Assembly (NCBI GenBank): GCA_036426205.1
Contig: CM071568.1
Span: 42,398,723-42,462,722, forward strand
Origin: Ascaphus truei
Taxonomy: Eukaryota; Chordata; Amphibia; Anura; Ascaphidae
DNA: 64,000 nucleotides
Direction of reading: 5' to 3'
Shown here piece by piece: positions 11,457-23,694 of the stretch (the stretch's first letter is position 1; each line of letters opens with the position of its first letter). Under the pieces are notes generated by a model that saw nothing but the letters and a program-made list of their open reading frames with translations, was not told the origin of the DNA and made no database searches. The position numbers and the translations under genes were made by a program.

Positions 11457-14400
11457 TATCAGGTGTTGGAGGTTAGCCAGTATTATATACCTTGAGTGCA
11501 TTTATTTTCTATCTTTCTTTTCCCCCCATAGTTTTATAATTATATAAAGGCAAGTATGAGTGAGCCAATTTAGAGTAAAAAAATACAGTTTCTAAAGGCC
11601 ACAAATTGTTAGGTAGAGATACTATTATTATTATTATTAATGACTTGTTCGTGTTTCAAGCTTTCAGAACCACTCAAGTTCCTTTCTTGTGACATTACAT
11701 GAAGGGGGAGGTGCTGAAAGCTTCAGTCTTTAAAGATCAGTTGGTCTGCAAACTCGTCAGGGGATCTTTACTCCGGTTTCATGGCTGCTAAACCAGAGCA
11801 AACACAATGCAAAAAGAAAAACAAGTGTTGCTTTCATTGGGACTCCTGTTCTCTGATAGGTATGGTGCTGTTTTTTGCACTGATTTTGCCCCAGTTTGCA
11901 GCTGAGAGACTTTAGTAAATAGATCTCTCTTGATATACTGTTGGATGTTAGCAATCCACTTGTACAGTATATACTGTACGTAGTGAAAATTAAAGAGGTT
12001 TTTTATATCTCAGTTTTCTATGTGTAGATCTGCATCGCCCCAAAGGCAGATGCCTGATGGGGCTCCCCAAGGGCTGCTCCCCTCTGCACAGGACTAGCGT
12101 GCTAAGTGTTAACATTTGCTTGTACTTTGTGGAATGTCAACCCCACCCACTGGAAGGTTAATGAGCCAAGAGGACACAAAGAACTTTGTATTCGCAGCTG
12201 CATTTAATCTGAACCCCTTCAGTGTACATCCGCGTCGCCCCAAAAGCAGACAGCCTTTGGTGCAGCCGAAGGGCAGCCAAAGGGTGTGAGCTATTTGTTG
12301 CTGTTCGCTGATGTTTGGTGATGTTAAAGCTTCTCTATTTCAATCTGACTAACCAGGCCTTTATCCCCTGTACCCAATTTTCCAACTCTATCTGTCCACG
12401 AAATGTCTGTCAATTGACTGTACAACCCCTGTTCTTTTAATGTAACCATGTATTGTTATATCTCTGTGCCCAGGACATACATGAAAACGAGAGGTAACTC
12501 TCAATGTATTACTTCCTGGTAAAACATTTTTATAAATAAATCCATCCTACAGGGACTAAGTATAAAAAAATAGGTTTTTTTGAACATGACTTGAAAGGAA
12601 AGAGTAAATTGCATCCAAAAAAATAAATTTTTCATCTAAAATCATTAGTGGAGTATGCTGGTATGTGAAATTTATGTCACATTCAGCTCACGCTTTTTTA
12701 GTATGTGCGTGGCATGTGTCATGTTGGTACATATGAATGGATTAGGAATTATTCGCATCAACTTGCATTTGTCTTATACACAAAAAAAGTTGTCATTTTT
12801 TTTATAAATACCATGTGCCACCGACAACCTCCAAACTCCACCTAAGCATTATTTAAATGCACTTGCCACACAATACATGAATATTGATATTAGACGTGAA
12901 CAAACCTAGACAAATTATTTGTTACATTTCTGCACATTTTCTACCTACAGTAGGCCCCAATATGTCTTTCCACAAGTAGCTTGTAGTCTTTCCACCAATG
13001 GTGGGTCACCATTATACAGACTCCCATGATGTCTACTGATAATTGTTTGGCTTAAACAATGTATCACAATCAGAGCCACAGAGCCTGGAACTATTGTGAT
13101 TGTCGTTGTTTAGTTTCATTGTGACAGCACCTAGCATTAATACTATGAAGAGATCATCTGAAGTAAGAGGATCTGGTAAATTAAGATTATGGCCTATATT
13201 TACCAAGTGATGTTATGCCATAATACCTCTTCCCTCACCAGAAGACATCTTATGGTCCATTCAAGTGAATGCACTGTAAGGTCTCTTCAACCCAGCCAAT
13301 GCCGGTCACAAGCCTGGATGAAAAATGGGGAGTGTTGGTTCCCGTGGCGACAGAACTGGAAAATTAGCCAAGAACACCATGGCAGGACAACAATTACAAA
13401 GCGTGGAGACACTAGAGGACGTATTGAACATCCTGCTGCTGGCCTCTACAACGCTTCACTCCCTATCTTGCAGAAGATGAAGTGATGTCGTTTACGGAGA
13501 ATACCTACCTTCCTACCTAAGGTCTCTGCCAATACCAAAAGGTGTTTTATGGAGTAGCATTGCTTAGTCAATATGGCTCTCTTCGTCTTTTCATTCAGAA
13601 CCAGGTCAACTACTAGTGGAAATTGGGTGGGTTTTCAAGCATAAAGGAACAAGGACAATCTTCTCCACACCATGCAAAACGTGCTGATGTCACCCTTCAG
13701 TTTAGCTACATCTGCAAATAAACATCAGTTTGCAATAATAATAATAATAATAATAATCATTGCTACCTTTTGTAAAAGTCATGTAAATGTAAAACTGCTA
13801 AATACTGAGACATACTGTACAAAGAAGGTACCACACTAAGTAAGTCCAATAAGTAACCGGTGGGTGCACGAAATTGTAATACAGAAAGATTCTACCACAA
13901 ATAGCTTGTCTAACCAGCAAACATGTATGTTTACACACTAAAAGATACATAACTCACATCATCAAAAACAAATCTAGTTGAATACTGTATGTTCACATTG
14001 ACCAGAAAAGAAGCCATATTCTAAAAATCCAACCAATCTTTAAAGTACTAGGTTATGCAATTCTGAGATGAGTGCTTTAGTCTTTGGTTCTTACTCTTTA
14101 TTTAAATGTGTTTTTACAAGAAAGAAAAAAGAGCGTAAGGCCTATAGAAATCAATGCGTAAAAGATCATCCTTAAAATGTTACTCGAGTATATAAAATAA
14201 GATTTTACATAGTCCATTCCCAAACTGCTATTGAGACATAAATAAATATGCAACAGTATGACAAGCATGAAGTTGTCGATTGGAAACAATGTTAGATCAG
14301 TTTACATGTACTGTAGCACAAATGTACTAGGACAGTAATTTTAAACTGGGGTTACACGAGCACCCTTCAGGGGTTCTGTGGCCACCAAAGGGGGGGGGGG

Positions 14401-14920
14401 GGGCTGGGACAACTCTCACAGCTATCCCAAGCCTGGCAGAGCGATGGCACCCCGCGTTGCAGTGACACGGCGGCTCCCCACCTCAGCAGCAGCCGCCTTG
14501 TCACTGCGATCCTTCCTCTCCCTGCTCCTGTCCGTGCCAGAAGTCGCGTTCAACTTCCAGCTGACATGAGGAGGGAGCTGCAGACTGTAAAGTGGAATTG
14601 TACCACCAATGATTTAAGCCATTTAATTAAATACACCATATGGTTGTTTTTTTTACATTATTAAAAATGCTAATGCATTAATATTGGCAGTTTACATACT
14701 GTACACATAAAGTACAACTCTCGATTTGAGTTGAATATTTTTTTCTCTTATTATACGGTTAGTGGAGATACATGAGCAGAGCACCAATTCCGTCTAAAAC
14801 ATCTTACTCATATTTTTTATGACATCAGTATTGTTTGGCTCTTGATTTTGCACTTAAGTACCATAGACTTTCTTTTCTATTAGAGGTCCTGAAAAGCATT
14901 ATTTTTTTCTCTCGCAGCGG
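11457..14920. other. long stretch with little recognised; LINE-3'-end-like tail at 12,440-12,541
   Basis: At 12,440-12,541 the sequence runs CCCAGGACATACATGAAAAC, GAGAGGTAACTCTCAATGTA, TTACTTCCTGG and ends TTTATAAATAAAT. This is a tail I associate with a common frog non-LTR repeat, family not certain. Upstream, two related blocks (about 12,026 and 12,223, each with CGCCCCAAA(A/G)GCAGA) repeat about 200 bp apart. A 13-base G run lies at 14,390-14,402. Other open frames look random. Confidence 0.45.
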
Positions 14921-14924
14921 TGAG

Positions 14925-14925
<1 letters not shown>

Positions 14926-14966
<41 letters not shown>

Positions 14967-14988
14967 CCACACACACACACACACCCAC

Positions 14989-15021
<33 letters not shown>

Positions 15022-15085
15022 CACACACACACACACCCAACCACAACACACACAACCACACACACACACACACATACACACACAT
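14926..15085. repeat. (CA)n microsatellite
   Basis: Long (AC)n array interrupted by CCACAA, CAACCAC and similar. The His/Thr or Cys/Val open frames over it are artefacts. Confidence 0.97.
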
Positions 15086-16021
15086 GCTCCCAGAAATCTT
15101 GGTTCAGCTAACCTGGTCTACTATTTTGTTCTGTATCTATTACTCTGATTGATAGCTTAAAATGTACAGAAAAAATGTCAACCTGGAGGTAAACAAAAAA
15201 TGTATGGATTAAACATTAAAACTACTGTACAGTAATCACAGTGACATAGCAAAAGAAAAGTTTATATATTTTCTACTGTCAAAAATATGGCCCTGATCCC
15301 CAAAAGATGCTGAGCGTTAGCACGCCTCAGCTCCTATTCATATGAATAGGAATAAAGGTGGGTTAATCCTTAGCACCTGTTTGTGTATCTTGGCCTATGC
15401 GGTCTATGTATGAAACAGTGGATCTGCTTTAAAATGTCTGCTCTACAAAATGTGCATTTTTTTTGTCCGAATTACAACATTTATTACGACTATTTCTGCT
15501 GTTGGTGCATCTGAGCTTACACTTTGTACTTAGATCACTATTTATGCCACCTTTAGGGTGACCGGAAATACAATGCAGGAAATGTTCAAGAAAAGTAACT
15601 CAAGTCTCACATTTCTTCAAACACAGACCTGCGCCTACATGCAAATGTGTGGGTGAGAGTGAGTGAAAACCCAAAGTCCGGTGCTCAAAAGACCACACAA
15701 CTGGTGATGAATGAACAATAATTAGAAAGGTCCTTGATGTATAAACAGGAGTCTATATACTGTAGATCCTTGCGGAGCCATAGTATGTATATACATATGC
15801 AATGTGTTCTGACCCCGCTAGGGAGGGGGGAAGGGGTAAGACCGCTGCGAGCATCCCGCAAGCAATGGAACAACCGGTGCTCAGACCGCTCCAGATCAGG
15901 GTGGATAAAGCGCACTGCAATTCAACTTGCTTACATAAAAGCACAATAGTGTTGATTTAGAGTTACTCATGGTCCGCTGTTAGTGACTTCCGTCAGGCGT
16001 GCTCCCAGGCAAAGATGAGTA

Positions 16022-16316
16022 ACGGAGGAAATCCAATCAGGAACAACCGGTGCAAAGCCGAACAATGGAAAAACGTCAGAACGTAGTGATCAAGATGATA
16101 GTTTATTTAATCAATAAAAAACATATACAAACAAAGAGGCTCTTTGATAAAGCACTCCAAGTGTGAAACGCGTTAGAGGATTTGCCAGCACCACTTCTCT
16201 ATAAATTTTTTATTGATTAAATAAACTATCATCTTGGTCACAACATCCTGACGTTGCTCCATTTTTCGGCTGTGCACCGGTTGTTCCTGAATAGATTTCC
16301 TCCGTTACATGCAAAT
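16022..16316. repeat. Penelope-type inverted terminal repeat (family C)
   Basis: The left arm (16022-16126: GTAACGGAGGAAATCC... to ...TTTAATCAATAAAAAAC) is complementary to the right arm (about 16207-16316: TTTTTATTGATTAAATAAAC... to ...GGATTTCCTCCGTTAC-like). The spacer contains the hammerhead-like core. Inverted pseudo-LTRs around such a core fit Penelope-like elements; no protein-coding part remains. Confidence 0.6.
16140..16178 (+). ncRNA. hammerhead-ribozyme-like motif (family C)
   Basis: Stem I CUCU (16140-16143) with AGAG (16175-16178). Core UUGAUAA (16144-16150) where the consensus is CUGANGA. Stem II GCACU/AGUGU (16152-16156/16060-type loop CCA, closing at 16160-16164). GAAA (16165-16168), short stem III CGCG, then UU at the expected cleavage position. 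Changes at positions 3 and 8 are C to U and G to A, which keep a 3-8 pair. Activity is not shown. Confidence 0.55.
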
Positions 16317-16671
16317 GTAATCCCAACACCCTCCCCCCCAAAAAATTTTAAGCCCGCCCCTCCCCACTTTCCAAGTTGACAGGTCAGTTTCATTTTGCTG
16401 GGATATAACAGATCAATGCAGATCATTCTTTCTGTAATTATACAGGTAAATAAGAATTTTAACTCAGGTAGTGTTAGGACCTGCTAACGGTCATGCCTTG
16501 ATGTGGCTGCAGGTTAAAGATGCTTTGGCCAAAGGGTTAAACCAAATGACCCTTTTTCAAGAGAATATATAGGTATTGCACTGTGTATTTTTGTCACATT
16601 GGAAGTAGCTTTGGGCATCTTTGTTTGTTTTTTGTTGTATACATTTAGCCATGCCCACTAGCACTCCTTTT

Positions 16672-16672
<1 letters not shown>

Positions 16673-16719
<47 letters not shown>

Positions 16720-16767
16720 ACCACACACAGCACACACACCACACCACACACACACCACACACACATA
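16673..16767. repeat. (CA)n microsatellite
   Basis: (AC)n run followed by CACCAC interruptions. Confidence 0.97.
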
Positions 16768-16816
16768 TAAAATGTGGTAATGTTTGGGGTTTCTCAGAGC
16801 TTGTTGGGTATCTGTG

Positions 16817-16925
16817 TGTTTATAAACTGTCATCTTGGTCACAACGTCCTAACGTTGCTCCATTTTTCGGATGTGCACCGGTTGTTCCTGAATGGATTTC
16901 CTCCGTTACATGCAAATGTAACCCC
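16817..16925 (+). repeat. third copy of the family C arm, direct to the right arm
   Basis: Repeats 16210-16325 almost base for base: AAACTGTCATCTTGGTCACA, CCATTTTTCGGATGTGCACC, GGTTGTTCCTGAATGGATTT, then CCTCCGTTACATGCAAATG. The separation of about 605 bp encloses a CA array. A tandem plus an inverted copy of the same terminal repeat is a layout known for Penelope elements. Confidence 0.75.
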
Positions 16926-18851
16926 ACCCCAACTTCTCCCACCTGCTCCATAAGGCCGCGTCCATACTCTGCATGACGTGCAGCCAAAGTTTCTGCATTC
17001 CAATTAGTTTCACCTTTCCCCATGGTCAGGAATTGTCTCAGTCATTTTACCCTGACAACTCACAGCTGCGGGGAAAGTTATTTGGGCTGCATCTGTATAT
17101 ACCGTACACAAAAGTGTAAAATAACCAGACTTGAAAGCCAACATTAGGAGAAAGCTGTGTGTTCCCACAGAGCCAGAGTGATGACAGAATAACTATGAAC
17201 ACGCACTGACTTTTTATAATAATATAAGGAGAGCGCCACATAGACAGGGCACATAGCAACCAGGCAGGTGCACTTTGGCAGATGTCACGGGTGCTTCTTT
17301 GTTTATTACAGAACAATCAGTTGCCAGGTAACAAATAGAACAAAACAGCATTTTACCGGGCTACTCGCTGAATTTATTGCACTGTGATGCAAAGAAACGA
17401 TTTTTTTTAATTCTTTTTACTTTATCTTAAAAAGGACAGAAAAGTTTCAAATGTATTTGGATTTTTATGCTCTGGGGAAAATGGTAGCTTGTTATGAATC
17501 AATATCAAAAAAGAACAAAGATGTATGAATCTTGGGGGGGGAAATTCCATTTAAATAATTCAATTTTTTCTTACATTTGTTCCAGTTTTGCATCCAGGAG
17601 ACTTTGATACCTTTGATATCATTTTACAATCGGTTAGTCTTTTTCTAAAGGGTTTCTCACACTGAGTTTTCACTGCGCTCAACACAAGTAAATGAATATA
17701 ACATAACATTATCATTTTTGTAGCCTAATAGCTAATGTAACAGCACCACCGACAGTATCATGTGCTGTCCTGGCACGTGGTCTCCTCCTGTCTGTATCTC
17801 TTTGGTATTACTTAACATTATTTGGAGCAGCAGATCATTAGGTGGTTGTGTAGCAGTTAATGTGAAGGCACAAGTTTTTGGTTTCAATTCCATGTAAACT
17901 CCCTCTTTACAACCACACGTAATGCACTTTGACCCCGTCTGCACCAAAAACAATAAGCAATTTGGAGTAGGGCTCCTCTTGCCTATACGGAGTACTGTTT
18001 TGCATGCGTTACCAGTGGTATGTGTAGATATAGTATTATCTTTGTGACAGAGACTCTTCACTTGTATGCTTGGTGCAGATGTAATCATGTATGGCATCAT
18101 CATTTCCTGTATTCCAAAATGTGTTCGGTAAAGCAGTGGTGTGCAATCTTTTTTCTTTAGCCGCGACGTGGAATTTAAATGTCCACTACGCGAATTCCAC
18201 ACCCACCACCCGCAGCGCTGCTTGCTGTAAAGTACAATGTACATGTAAGGCTGGTATACTAAGCGCATGCGGCCGCGCGCGAGGCAATGATAAATACCTG
18301 TCTCCCTGTGACAGTGCATCCAGTGCTGAAGCGCGCGCACGGCAGACAGTGTTGGCGCGGCAGCTTGGTGGAAATACAAAAAAAAGTGTATTTTCGAGCG
18401 GTGCCATGCCACGTGACACTGTGAGCCAATCACAGTGAGTCCTACCCTTCTGACGTCATGACCACGTCTCCTAGCCACGCGCGTCACCGTTTGGCATGTA
18501 GGCCCAAACCAACGTCGTGCGCTCGCCCGCACCTGCACCAGTGCTTAGTATAACACATGCCTAATATAGTTTACTCGTTACCCTTACCTATTCATAATAC
18601 ATACAGATACAGATAACGCATGATTTATGTTCAACAGCACCTCATCCGCGGTCTCGCCATGCACCTCGCCGCACGGACCTCGTTTGTGGTCAGACGGAAT
18701 TATTATTTATATTGTTGCAGTTCAGTGTGTATTAGCATGTGGCGCACTGAATATCTTTGCCTATGATACTCTGAATGTTACTGTCTAAAGCAGGGATCTG
18801 AAGAGAAGATAAATTGTGCACGTCTCTTTGTCTAATAACCTTGTATACCTC
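16926..18851. other. no recognised gene; CpG-rich patch at about 18,180-18,540
   Basis: The open frame on the minus strand over 17,732-18,538 has no family features I recognise. The patch at 18,130-18,540 begins CAGTGGTGTGCAATCTTTTT, which looks like a hAT end, but I could not find the partner end. GGCCGCGTCCATACTCTG near 16,953 resembles a broken Harbinger end. Confidence 0.4.
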
Positions 18852-18854
18852 TAA

Positions 18855-19202
18855 GGCCGCGCTTATAGTCCTAGATACGGCGACGGCGACGAGACGGCGT
18901 GACATCATCCATCACCGTTGTAGTAGCCATTTTTGTTTACAGTGTTAGAGACAACAGATGGTGACCGGGGGGCATGGCGGGGGTGTGGCCATGAATGGTT
19001 CGCCCTCATTGGCTGAACCACTCATGTGGCCGCTGAGGTAACGCTGCGGTCACTGAAAAATGAATTTTCATTGCCTTCCAGCGATTGCGACCAAGCCGTC
19101 CCTCCATCGCGCCGTCACGTCGCTCCTACTATAGGCACACACGATGGATTCAATACACTTGTTTTGACACGACGTCACGTCGCCGGGACTATAAGCGCGG
19201 CC
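18855..19202. mobile_element. PIF/Harbinger-type MITE, 348 bp
   Basis: Perfect 17-bp ends GGCCGCGCTTATAGTCC and complement, flanked by TAA on both sides (18852-18854, 19203-19205). CpG-rich interior with CGACGGCGACG and GACGTCACGTCG. No transposase, so mobilised in trans. Confidence 0.88.
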
Positions 19203-19538
19203 TAATGGTGCAGGTTCACACTTTATTAAAAACCACTATGCTTTAATCGAATCTGTCTCATAATGTTTGTACTGTACATGGCATGGGACATGGCACATAC
19301 TCCAAGCCATACAAGACCGGCTTGCAGTTATGCCTATATGATATATTGCGCCATTCAAGTCAAGACAGTTAAGAGTGCAACTCTATCTGAGATCTATGAG
19401 TAAATTGTTGAGAACTACCTATTCTACAAAAAAACACCAAATCAAAATGGCTGGAAGAATTCCATTTAACACAAGTTAAGCATAAATGATTGCTTTATTA
19501 GAACTACTACAGGTTCTATTAGGCTACACGCATCATGG

Positions 19539-19823
19539 ATGGATATGTTCAATGATGACAACTTTCGAAGGAGAAAGAGATTGGTCGGGACCAAGAGATT
19601 GAATAATAGACCTTCCCGTATTGGTCCCTCCAATCTGCCTCCCCCCCCCGAGTTCCTGCTCCTGCTCCACCCTGAGTGTCAGCCCCAATACCATTACCAG
19701 TATGGATCAACCAACTCCGAAAACGAGATGAATCTACATCTCAACTACATGATTGACTCGAACGTACAGCACACTCCTTGCATCAACAATGGGTCACTGC
19801 CACCCAATTTCCAAGGAGTCTAA
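19539..19823 (+). other. unrecognised ORF, 94 codons
   Basis: Predicted product starts MDMFNDDNFRRRKRLVGTKR and has a PPPPEFLLLL segment from the C-rich run at 19,641. Asn- and Pro-rich, no domain recognised. A GTAAAT follows shortly after its stop. It may be a remnant of a transposon accessory protein or chance. It sits just upstream of the mariner MITE and the 180-bp tandem repeats. Confidence 0.2.
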
Positions 19824-19928
19824 TCAAGGTAAATATTATTTTACACACGTTTACATGCAGTTTTGTACAGAAGAACTGTCATTCTCAAATGAACCGCATA
19901 TGCATTTCATACACCACACATTCGCATA

Positions 19929-20244
19929 CAGGCATACCCCGCATTAACGTACGCAATGGGACCGGAGCATGTATGTAAAGCGAAAACGTACTTAAAGTGA
20001 AGTACTACCTTTTTTCCACTTATTGATGCATGTACTGTACGGCAATCATCATATACGTGCATAACTGATGTAAATAACGTATGTGTAACAGGCTCTATAG
20101 TCTCCCCGCTTGCGCACTGCTTCGGTACAGGTAGGGAGCCGGTATTGCTGTTCAGGACATGCTGACTGCCGTTTGCCTATTGGGCGATATGTCCTTACTC
20201 GCGAGTGTACTTAAAGTGAGTGTCCTTAAACCGGGGTATGCCTG
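19929..20244. mobile_element. mariner/Tc1-type MITE, 316 bp
   Basis: Ends CAGGCATACCCCG and complement CGGGGTATGCCTG, each flanked by TA (19927-19928, 20245-20246). Subterminal TTAACGTAC / CTTAAAGTGAGTGTCCTTAA is partly palindromic. TA duplication marks the Tc1/mariner superfamily. Confidence 0.85.
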
Positions 20245-20399
20245 TACTGTACTTTAAGCATTTATTTCTAGTTTATTAATAGAGTACAGTAAATGTCACA
20301 ATTAGTTTTACTGAATTCAAGCCGTGAAATCGACAGCCAGAAGAAGATATCAATTGAAGTCCAAAAACTATTATAATTTTCAATCTTTTTAATATTGTT

Positions 20400-21700
20400 G
20401 AGGTATTGTTTATATATATATTTTAATCGTAGTGGGAACTTAGAGATATACTGTATACATTAGATATATATAAATATTTACACACACTGGCGTTCCATAG
20501 ACACGCATGTGCATAGACACAACCCATGTAGCCTTTATTTCTGCAAGTATCGCATAGTGACTAAGTATAATATGTTTTTCATTTTTTTACATTTTAATCG
20601 TAGTGGGCACATACAGTAGAGATATACACTGTATACATGATTAGAGTAATATACATTGTTATTTAAACAATATTATACTAGGGAGTTTCACTGAGTACAG
20701 ATATGGCTACCAAAATGCAATGCACAGTGACTCCTTGTAATACAAGGGTTTCAACTTTTTTTCTATTTTCTATTTTCCTATTTTAACCGAAGTGAGCACA
20801 TAGAGATATACTGTATACATTATTATACTTTTATACTACAGTGAGGGTGTTTCACAGAACTAAAACCATTTTAACCGCAAAACAGTAAAGTGACTAGTTT
20901 CTTCTGTAATATGTACAGGTACATGACAGTATTCAGTGTCCACATTAGTGCTGTGGGATATGGCCACACTATTGACTGGATGAAAGCATAGAATAGACCA
21001 GGGGTGCGCAACCTTTCCCTGCTCGCGCCCCCCTCCCTTACCTTGTCTCCGCTCTCGGCATCAAATTACACCGCAGGGTCATGTGGCATTTTGTTGCCAT
21101 GGTTACGTGATGTCACGTGACCCCACAGCATCATTTGCCGCCACGTTGCCATGGCAACGTGTCGTCAAAGACAAGGCAAGTGCAGAGGCCGCACGCGATC
21201 CCCCGGCATTCATTTAAATGCCTTAGGGAAAGAGCCGCAGGGCCACTGCAACCACCGCGCCCCCCCTGAAAAATCTTGCTCCCCCCAGTTTGCGCACCCT
21301 TGGAATAGAAAAATAAGTCCTCCCAACCCCACTTCGATTCTACCAAATGTAAAACTCTCCCCCGGGCAAAATACCAGTGGCCAAGGTTCCTTCTCACTTG
21401 TTATCTGCCATCTCTCATGTGTAGAGAAACTCAGCCCTCCCTCCCCCGCACCTCTGGCCACCTCCTCTGAATTTAAAATTGAATTGAATGACACGCATAG
21501 CTTATGCGTTCCATAGACACGCATGCGCATAGACGCAAACCTTTGTGTACAGTATAGTGACTAGGTGTAATATTTTTTCATTTAAAAAAAAATGTAAATC
21601 GTAGTGGGCACATAGAGCTATACTCTAGACATTATTACAGAAATTCAATGACACACATATGCGTTTCAACTAGGCCCCATAGAAACATACGCGTGCCACA
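20400..21700 (+). repeat. degenerate tandem repeat, unit about 170-190 bp, four or more units
   Basis: The landmark TTTTAATCGTAGTGGGCACA followed by TAGAGATATACTGTATACAT appears at about 20,421, 20,594, 20,780 and 21,593. A second landmark, GTTCCATAGACACGCATGTG, is at about 20,491 and 21,508, and TAGTGACTA(A/G)GT(A/G)TAATAT follows in each. The array is interrupted by the hAT MITE at 20,999-21,302. Function unknown. Confidence 0.8.
20999..21302. mobile_element. hAT-type MITE, 304 bp, with two RFX X-box palindromes
   Basis: Ends CAGGGGTGCGCAA and complement TTGCGCACCCTTG. Flanking gaatagac (20991-20998) and gaatagaa (21303-21310) match at seven of eight. Interior contains GTTGCCATGGTTAC (21093-21106) and the perfect palindrome GTTGCCATGGCAAC (21145-21158). 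Open frames on both strands are chance products of its C/G-rich sequence. Confidence 0.88.
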
Positions 21701-21965
21701 CAATGTAATTAATTCACTACACTATTGTATTTCTTCTCGATTATTTATATATAACATATTCTCGTTACAGGTGAAAATGTTGTACATTTGGAAGAAGAGT
21801 GAAGAAATGTGCATTATTGTATTGTTGTATTTTACACAAACCCATTTACTGTAATCTAATAAAAAATATTTCATATTTTAAAATACTTTTTAGTCACATT
21901 AAATTTTATGGGGGAATAAGTGGTGAGTTATATTTAAATTCCATATCATATCGTATGAAAGGAAT

Positions 21966-22298
21966 GTGAATACGGCAAGGGTTACATTGCATTTAGATTT
22001 TGAAGACACACTAGCGCCTACTATCGTTTCTGTGGAGTACTGCAACAAACACTACAACTCAATTTTCCCGGCCGCGACGCGTTCACGGATCACCTGCGAG
22101 CAACCGAAAAATTATCGGGAGCACATACACTATCCGCAAAACAATCGCGCCAATAAATTACGCTATATCTGTATAGCAGATGTTAACGCTTCCACTGGTG
22201 CATTGCCGCAGGACACACACAACACACCAATGGGACCAGGCACCATTGTGTATTACACTTGCTGGCGAGCACCTGTACTTAAACTAACACAACTTTGA
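21966..22298 (+). other. unrecognised ORF, 110 codons
   Basis: Begins MNTARVTLHLDFEDTL and ends WRAPVLKLTQL. No domain recognised; six Cys and no signal peptide. It lies 3' of the 180-bp repeats on the same strand as the 19,539 ORF. Either chance or a transposon remnant. Confidence 0.22.
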
Positions 22299-22782
22299 AT
22301 TTAACCATGAACATTTTTTTTTGTAATAGATGAAAGATATAGTTGCTTAGATTTCTTATACACATTGTCTGCAGAGTAATGGCAAAGGTGACTGGATTGT
22401 GTTAAGCAAACGTTTGCGATTACAGAAAAGTCTGTACAATGACTGGGCTGTTTTGTGTTAATTTATTTTTAAACTAATATCAATTCATTTGAACTATTTT
22501 AATATTAGAAATGAAAGTTTTAAATGCACAATCGTAATACATTGTTTCATTAATAAAATGGGTATAATAATGCTATAGTTCTTAAATTTGTGTTCTTCAC
22601 AAGAACTTGAATATTTCCTGCTATCAGATGATTGATTTGGGGCTCTAGTTATCAAGAGGGCTCCCATCATCAAAACCAATGCAACAGAAGTGCAACAGAT
22701 TTATCTAAGCAAATAATCCATTTGAATATCTGTTACCCTAGTTTTGCAGCCAGGAGACCTCTTTAATACTTACAGGTTAAAG

Positions 22783-22995
22783 GAGATAGGAGCAGCTCAG
22801 TGATTAAAGCCACTGACTGGCACTGAGTTTGAATCAGGGGAACCAGGTTTAATTCCCGGTGTTCTGACCTTGGGCAAGTCACTTTATCTTCCTGTGCCTC
22901 AGGCACCAAAAAGCATCTCTACGGGGGACTGTCTGCAAAAATGTCTCTGTATATAGCAGCGCTATACAAGAACAACAATTATTAATTATTATTAG
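22783..22995 (+). mobile_element. MIR-like tRNA SINE, most complete copy
   Basis: tRNA-like head with B-box-like GGTTTAATTCCCGG (about 22,847), core GACCTTGGGCAAGTCACTTT and CCTGTGCCTCAGGCACC, then a 3' tail TATAGCAGCGCTATACAAG ending in an (ATT)n tract. The core is that of CORE/MIR SINEs. The tail shows kinship with the L2 3' end (see findings). Confidence 0.85.
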
Positions 22996-23152
22996 GTTAG
23001 ATGTCAGTAGAATTAGCTGCTGTTTGTTTAAAAGCAAAAATCAGTCTAACCACAATATATCACGTGTCTAAACCAGTTAAAAAGGGCACTGTTGTTACAG
23101 GGAGAATGTAAATATACATAATACAAAGAAAGACTGCGGACTAGATTGTATT

Positions 23153-23694
23153 GTATGTCTTTATTTATATAGCGCCATAAATATACATAGCGCTTCACAG
23201 TAGTAATACATGTTGTAATCATATAAATAACAAATAATATAAATAACAGGTCATGGGAATAAGTGCTTCAGACATAAGAGTAACATTAAGGAAGTGGAGT
23301 CCCTGCTCTGAGGAGCTTACAATCTAATCGGTAGGTAGGAGTCGGTATAGAGACAGTAGGAGGGAATTCTAGTAAGTGCGTCTGCTGGGGGCCAAGCTTT
23401 ATGTACCATGTGTCCAGGATTATCCACAGTGCTATTCATATACTTCATTAAGCAGGTGTGTCTTAAGGTGGGTATTAAAGGTGGATAGAGTGGGTGCTAG
23501 TCGGGTATTGAGGGGAGGGGCATTCCAGAGGTGCGGGGCAGTCAGTGAGAAAGGTTTAAGGCGGGAGAGGGCTTTAGATACAAAGGGGGTAGAAAGAAGA
23601 CATCCTTGAGAAGAACGCAAGAGTCGAGAAATAACGAGAAATTAGGGCTGAGATGTAAGGAGGGGTAGAAGAGTGTAAAGCTTTAAAAGTGATC
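23153..23694 (-). mobile_element. L2 LINE 3'-end fragment
   Basis: Same sequence as the 3' part of the L2 copy at 42.8-43.3 kb: GTCTTTATTTATATAGCGCC, GGAATAAGTGCTTCAGACA, GAGGAGCTTACAATCTAATC, GGGCATTCCAGAGGTGCGGG, GGGCTTTAGATACAAAGGGG and ATCCTTGAG(A/C)AGAACGCA. The minus-strand peptide LRSSQGCLLSTPFVSKALSR corresponds to the L2 C-terminus. 5'-truncated. Confidence 0.85.

Noticed and set aside
14825..15152. Long open frames rich in His/Thr or Cys/Val
   Set aside because: They are translations of a CA microsatellite in different frames.
17732..18538. 268-codon minus-strand ORF, one of the longest in the window
   Set aside because: No family resemblance; part overlaps a CpG-rich repeat-like patch and the rest is low-similarity unique sequence. 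Likely chance, though a protein search would settle it.
18133..18545. hAT-like left end CAGTGGTGTGCAA before the CpG-rich patch
   Set aside because: The candidate right end near 18,536 (CACCAGTG) is too short and flanks do not match.
22847..22862. Functional tRNA gene (B-box-like sequence)
   Set aside because: It is the tRNA-derived head of a SINE; cloverleaf arms are not preserved and the same unit recurs elsewhere.
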